Positions 6,152 to 6,855 of a stretch of DNA of 6,855 nucleotides are shown piece by piece. The stretch's first letter is position 1. Each line of letters opens with the position of its first letter. The notes under the pieces were generated by a model, which ran no database searches, was not told the DNA's origin, and worked only from the letters and a program-made list of their open reading frames with translations. The position numbers and the translations under genes were made by a program. The stretch lies in NCBI GenBank assembly GCA_016463045.1, contig JAEMSB010000254.1:1-6855 (forward strand). The letters run 5' to 3'. The stretch is from Niveispirillum sp. (GTDB lineage: Bacteria; Pseudomonadota; Alphaproteobacteria; Azospirillales; Azospirillaceae).

Positions 6152-6167
6152 TGTCCATTTTCGGACA
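6152..6167. promoter_or_regulatory. Candidate upstream activator site (TGT-N10-ACA)
   Basis: TGTCC-ATTTTC-GGACA is a perfect interrupted palindrome and fits the NifA pattern TGT-N10-ACA. Its centre lies about 150 bases before the predicted sigma-54 start, a usual distance for an enhancer-binding activator. Other sigma-54 activators could use a similar palindrome, so NifA is a possibility only. Confidence 0.45.
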
Positions 6168-6281
6168 GTCGCCGCCCCGATGTTGTCGCAATCCAAACCA
6201 CTTATCGCCAAACTCACCACTTTCTAAACATCAACGCCTCTCGATCAGCCTTGTATTTTCCAGAATGCGCCAAAATCCTAT

Positions 6282-6298
6282 TTGGCACGCCCCTTGCT
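6282..6298 (+). promoter_or_regulatory. Sigma-54 (RpoN) -24/-12 promoter
   Basis: TTGGCACG-CCCC-TTGCT matches the RpoN consensus YTGGCACG-N4-TTGCW at every defined position, with GG at 6284-6285, GC at 6296-6297 and the required 10-base interval. The predicted start is about 6309, leaving a leader of roughly 31 bases before the first micropeptide gene. Transcription from such promoters needs an ATP-driven activator, so the operon should be tightly conditional. Confidence 0.88.
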
Positions 6299-6329
6299 AA
6301 TACAGGGTCATCGAGAGACACGAACCCAC

Positions 6330-6333
6330 GGAG
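6330..6333 (+). promoter_or_regulatory. Ribosome binding site deciding the first micropeptide start
   Basis: GGAG directly abuts an ATG at 6334 but stands 6 bases before the in-frame ATG at 6340. The second spacing is workable, so 6340 is the start, which also gives the 50-residue length of the two paralogues. Confidence 0.7.
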
Positions 6334-6339
6334 ATGAAA

Positions 6340-6492
6340 ATGACCGACCTGACGAACAAGATCGAAGCCGCCGACGAGAACATGCTGAGCAGCTTCCTGG
6401 CCTCCCTGCCGACGGCCGCAGAAATGATCGAAGCTGTGACGGCCCTGGCCATCGGCGGCCTACTGACGCTGGCCCTGCACACGATGCTCTGA
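6340..6492 (+). CDS. Membrane micropeptide A, 50 residues (unknown family)
   Basis: I do not recognise this gene. The first of three paralogues, 31 bases after the predicted sigma-54 transcript start. Residues 1-31 are polar and acidic (Asp3, Glu9, Asp12, Glu13, Glu28, Glu31 against Lys7), probably helical; residues 32-50 (AVTALAIGGLLTLALHTML) are one hydrophobic segment ending at the C-terminus with no tail. It aligns with B and C over all 50 positions without a gap; shared by all three are Asn6, Leu16-Ser17, Phe19, Ala21, Glu31-Ala32 and Leu46. With B alone it shares SLPT at 22-25. Net charge is about -5, unlike the usually cationic type I toxins or pore-forming bacteriocins. It has no double-glycine leader or cysteine. 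Probably inserted in or lying on the inner membrane; function unknown. An in-frame ATG at 6334 would add two residues. Confidence 0.82.
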   Translation: MTDLTNKIEAADENMLSSFLASLPTAAEMIEAVTALAIGGLLTLALHTML

Positions 6493-6524
6493 TCCACCAA
6501 CACCCTGAAGAGAAAGAGAAAATT

Positions 6525-6677
6525 ATGTCTGCCTATCTCAATGCCGCCGCCCATGACGCCAACGACGTTCTGTCAGGCTTCCGCGCTTCCCTGCCCACGC
6601 TGAGCCATGCTGTCGAAGCCGTTGCCATCGTCGCCGTCGCCGGTTTCATGGCTGTCCTGCTGAACGCCCTGTTCTAA
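6525..6677 (+). CDS. Membrane micropeptide B, 50 residues (unknown family)
   Basis: Second paralogue, 32 bases after A with no terminator between, so almost certainly on the same transcript. The N-terminal half begins MSAYLNAAAHDANDVLSGF; residues 29-50 form a single hydrophobic helix rich in Ala and Val, ending at the last residue. About 26 of 50 positions match C, notably the NAAAHDA block (6-12), VLSGF (15-19), Val30-Glu31-Ala32 and Leu46; about 16 match A. Net charge is near -2. The ribosome site is only a purine-rich run (AGAGAAAGAGA around 6510-6520), weaker than those of A and C, so it may be made at a different level. The frame extends upstream through unrelated sequence to 6282, but ATG 6525 gives the paralogue length. 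No known function. Confidence 0.85.
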   Translation: MSAYLNAAAHDANDVLSGFRASLPTLSHAVEAVAIVAVAGFMAVLLNALF

Positions 6678-6705
6678 TCCCCCACCCGCCGAAGGAGAGT
6701 TCCCC

Positions 6706-6855
6706 ATGTCCGCCATGATCAACGCCGCCGCCCACGATGCCGATGAAGTCCTGTCCGGCTTCGGTGCCTTTGTGAAGGATGGCGTCAGCACTGTCGAAGC
6801 TGCCACGGTCCTGTCCGTCGCCGCCTTTATCGCGACCATCCTGCACGCCCTGATC
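6706..6855 (+). CDS. Membrane micropeptide C, 50 codons to the window edge
   Basis: Third paralogue, 28 bases after B, preceded by the best ribosome site of the array (AAGGAGAG, 6692-6699, 6 bases before the ATG). It opens MSAMINAAAHDADEVLSGFG and ends in a hydrophobic helix at 32-50 with Glu31 at its edge and His47 near its end (His in A, Asn in B). The 50th codon is the last in the window; because A and B are 50 residues, the stop should be the next codon, but this is not seen. Net charge is about -4. It is closest to B, suggesting a later duplication of that pair. Whether more copies follow cannot be told. Confidence 0.8.
   Translation, partial: MSAMINAAAHDADEVLSGFGAFVKDGVSTVEAATVLSVAAFIATILHALI

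Larger units (their letters stand above)
5957..6339. other. Intergenic regulatory region between ccrM and the micropeptide operon
   Basis: After the ccrM stop come 64 unremarkable bases, the ccrM terminator, and about 290 bases that are AT-richer than the flanking genes. These hold a CRP/FNR-like palindrome, a TGT-N10-ACA palindrome, further GGACA pentamers at 6106 and 6131, and the sigma-54 promoter. Short open frames on both strands here have no ribosome sites and overlap these regulatory elements; I do not regard them as genes. Confidence 0.6.

Noticed and set aside
5940..6201. Minus-strand open frames of 64 and 83 codons
   Set aside because: They run through the ccrM terminator and the CRP/FNR-like palindrome and lack ribosome sites or family sense.
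6095..6337. 80-codon plus-strand open frame before the micropeptides
   Set aside because: It overlaps the activator palindrome and sigma-54 promoter, has no ribosome site and gives a composition unlike a folded protein.
6340..6855. Reading the tandem micropeptides as light-harvesting alpha/beta polypeptides
   Set aside because: Size, single span and tandem layout fit, but the His near the end of the helix is not conserved (Asn in B), is too close to the C-terminus, and the aromatic residues typical of those antennae are missing.
6340..6855. Reading the micropeptides as type I toxins or two-peptide bacteriocins
   Set aside because: They are acidic, lack a double-glycine leader, and no antisense RNA, immunity or export gene is visible; not excluded beyond the window edge.

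Overview
The window looks like a chromosomal segment of a GC-rich alphaproteobacterium. The main marker is a full-length CcrM-type GANTC adenine methyltransferase with its C-terminal RAMA domain, sitting beside rnhB. The gene set and base use fit the Rhodospirillales/Azospirillaceae. That placement is inference from gene content, not a search result.

Layout. Minus strand: an ankyrin-repeat protein cut by the left edge (1-1375); a hairpin-rich intergenic stretch (1376-1655); a lipoprotein HAD acid phosphatase of the class C / e(P4) type (1656-2561); and hemN, the oxygen-independent coproporphyrinogen III oxidase (2634-3986). A divergent regulatory gap with an FNR-like half-palindrome follows. 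Plus strand: rnhB (4139-4771), a short gap (4772-4864) unusually dense in GANTC sites, and ccrM (4865-5956), ending in a strong intrinsic terminator (6021-6051). A 290-base regulatory region comes next, holding a CRP/FNR-like palindrome, a TGT-N10-ACA palindrome and a consensus sigma-54 promoter. The window closes with three tandem paralogous genes for 50-residue single-span membrane micropeptides (6340-6492, 6525-6677, 6706-6855); the last reaches the right edge exactly at codon 50.

The conserved block is housekeeping: haem synthesis under low oxygen (hemN), removal of RNA from DNA (rnhB) and cell-cycle DNA methylation (ccrM). Five GANTC sites, the target of CcrM itself, lie within 82 bases just upstream of ccrM, two of them between its likely -35 and -10 elements. 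This points to methylation feedback on its own promoter. I see no evidence that the phosphatase and ankyrin genes act with the others.

The most novel part is the right end. A near-perfect -24/-12 promoter with a plausible upstream activator site drives an operon of tiny acidic peptides. They share a gapless 50-residue layout: a polar acidic N-terminal half and a hydrophobic helix that ends exactly at the C-terminus. I do not recognise this family; its function is unknown, and the array may continue past the window.
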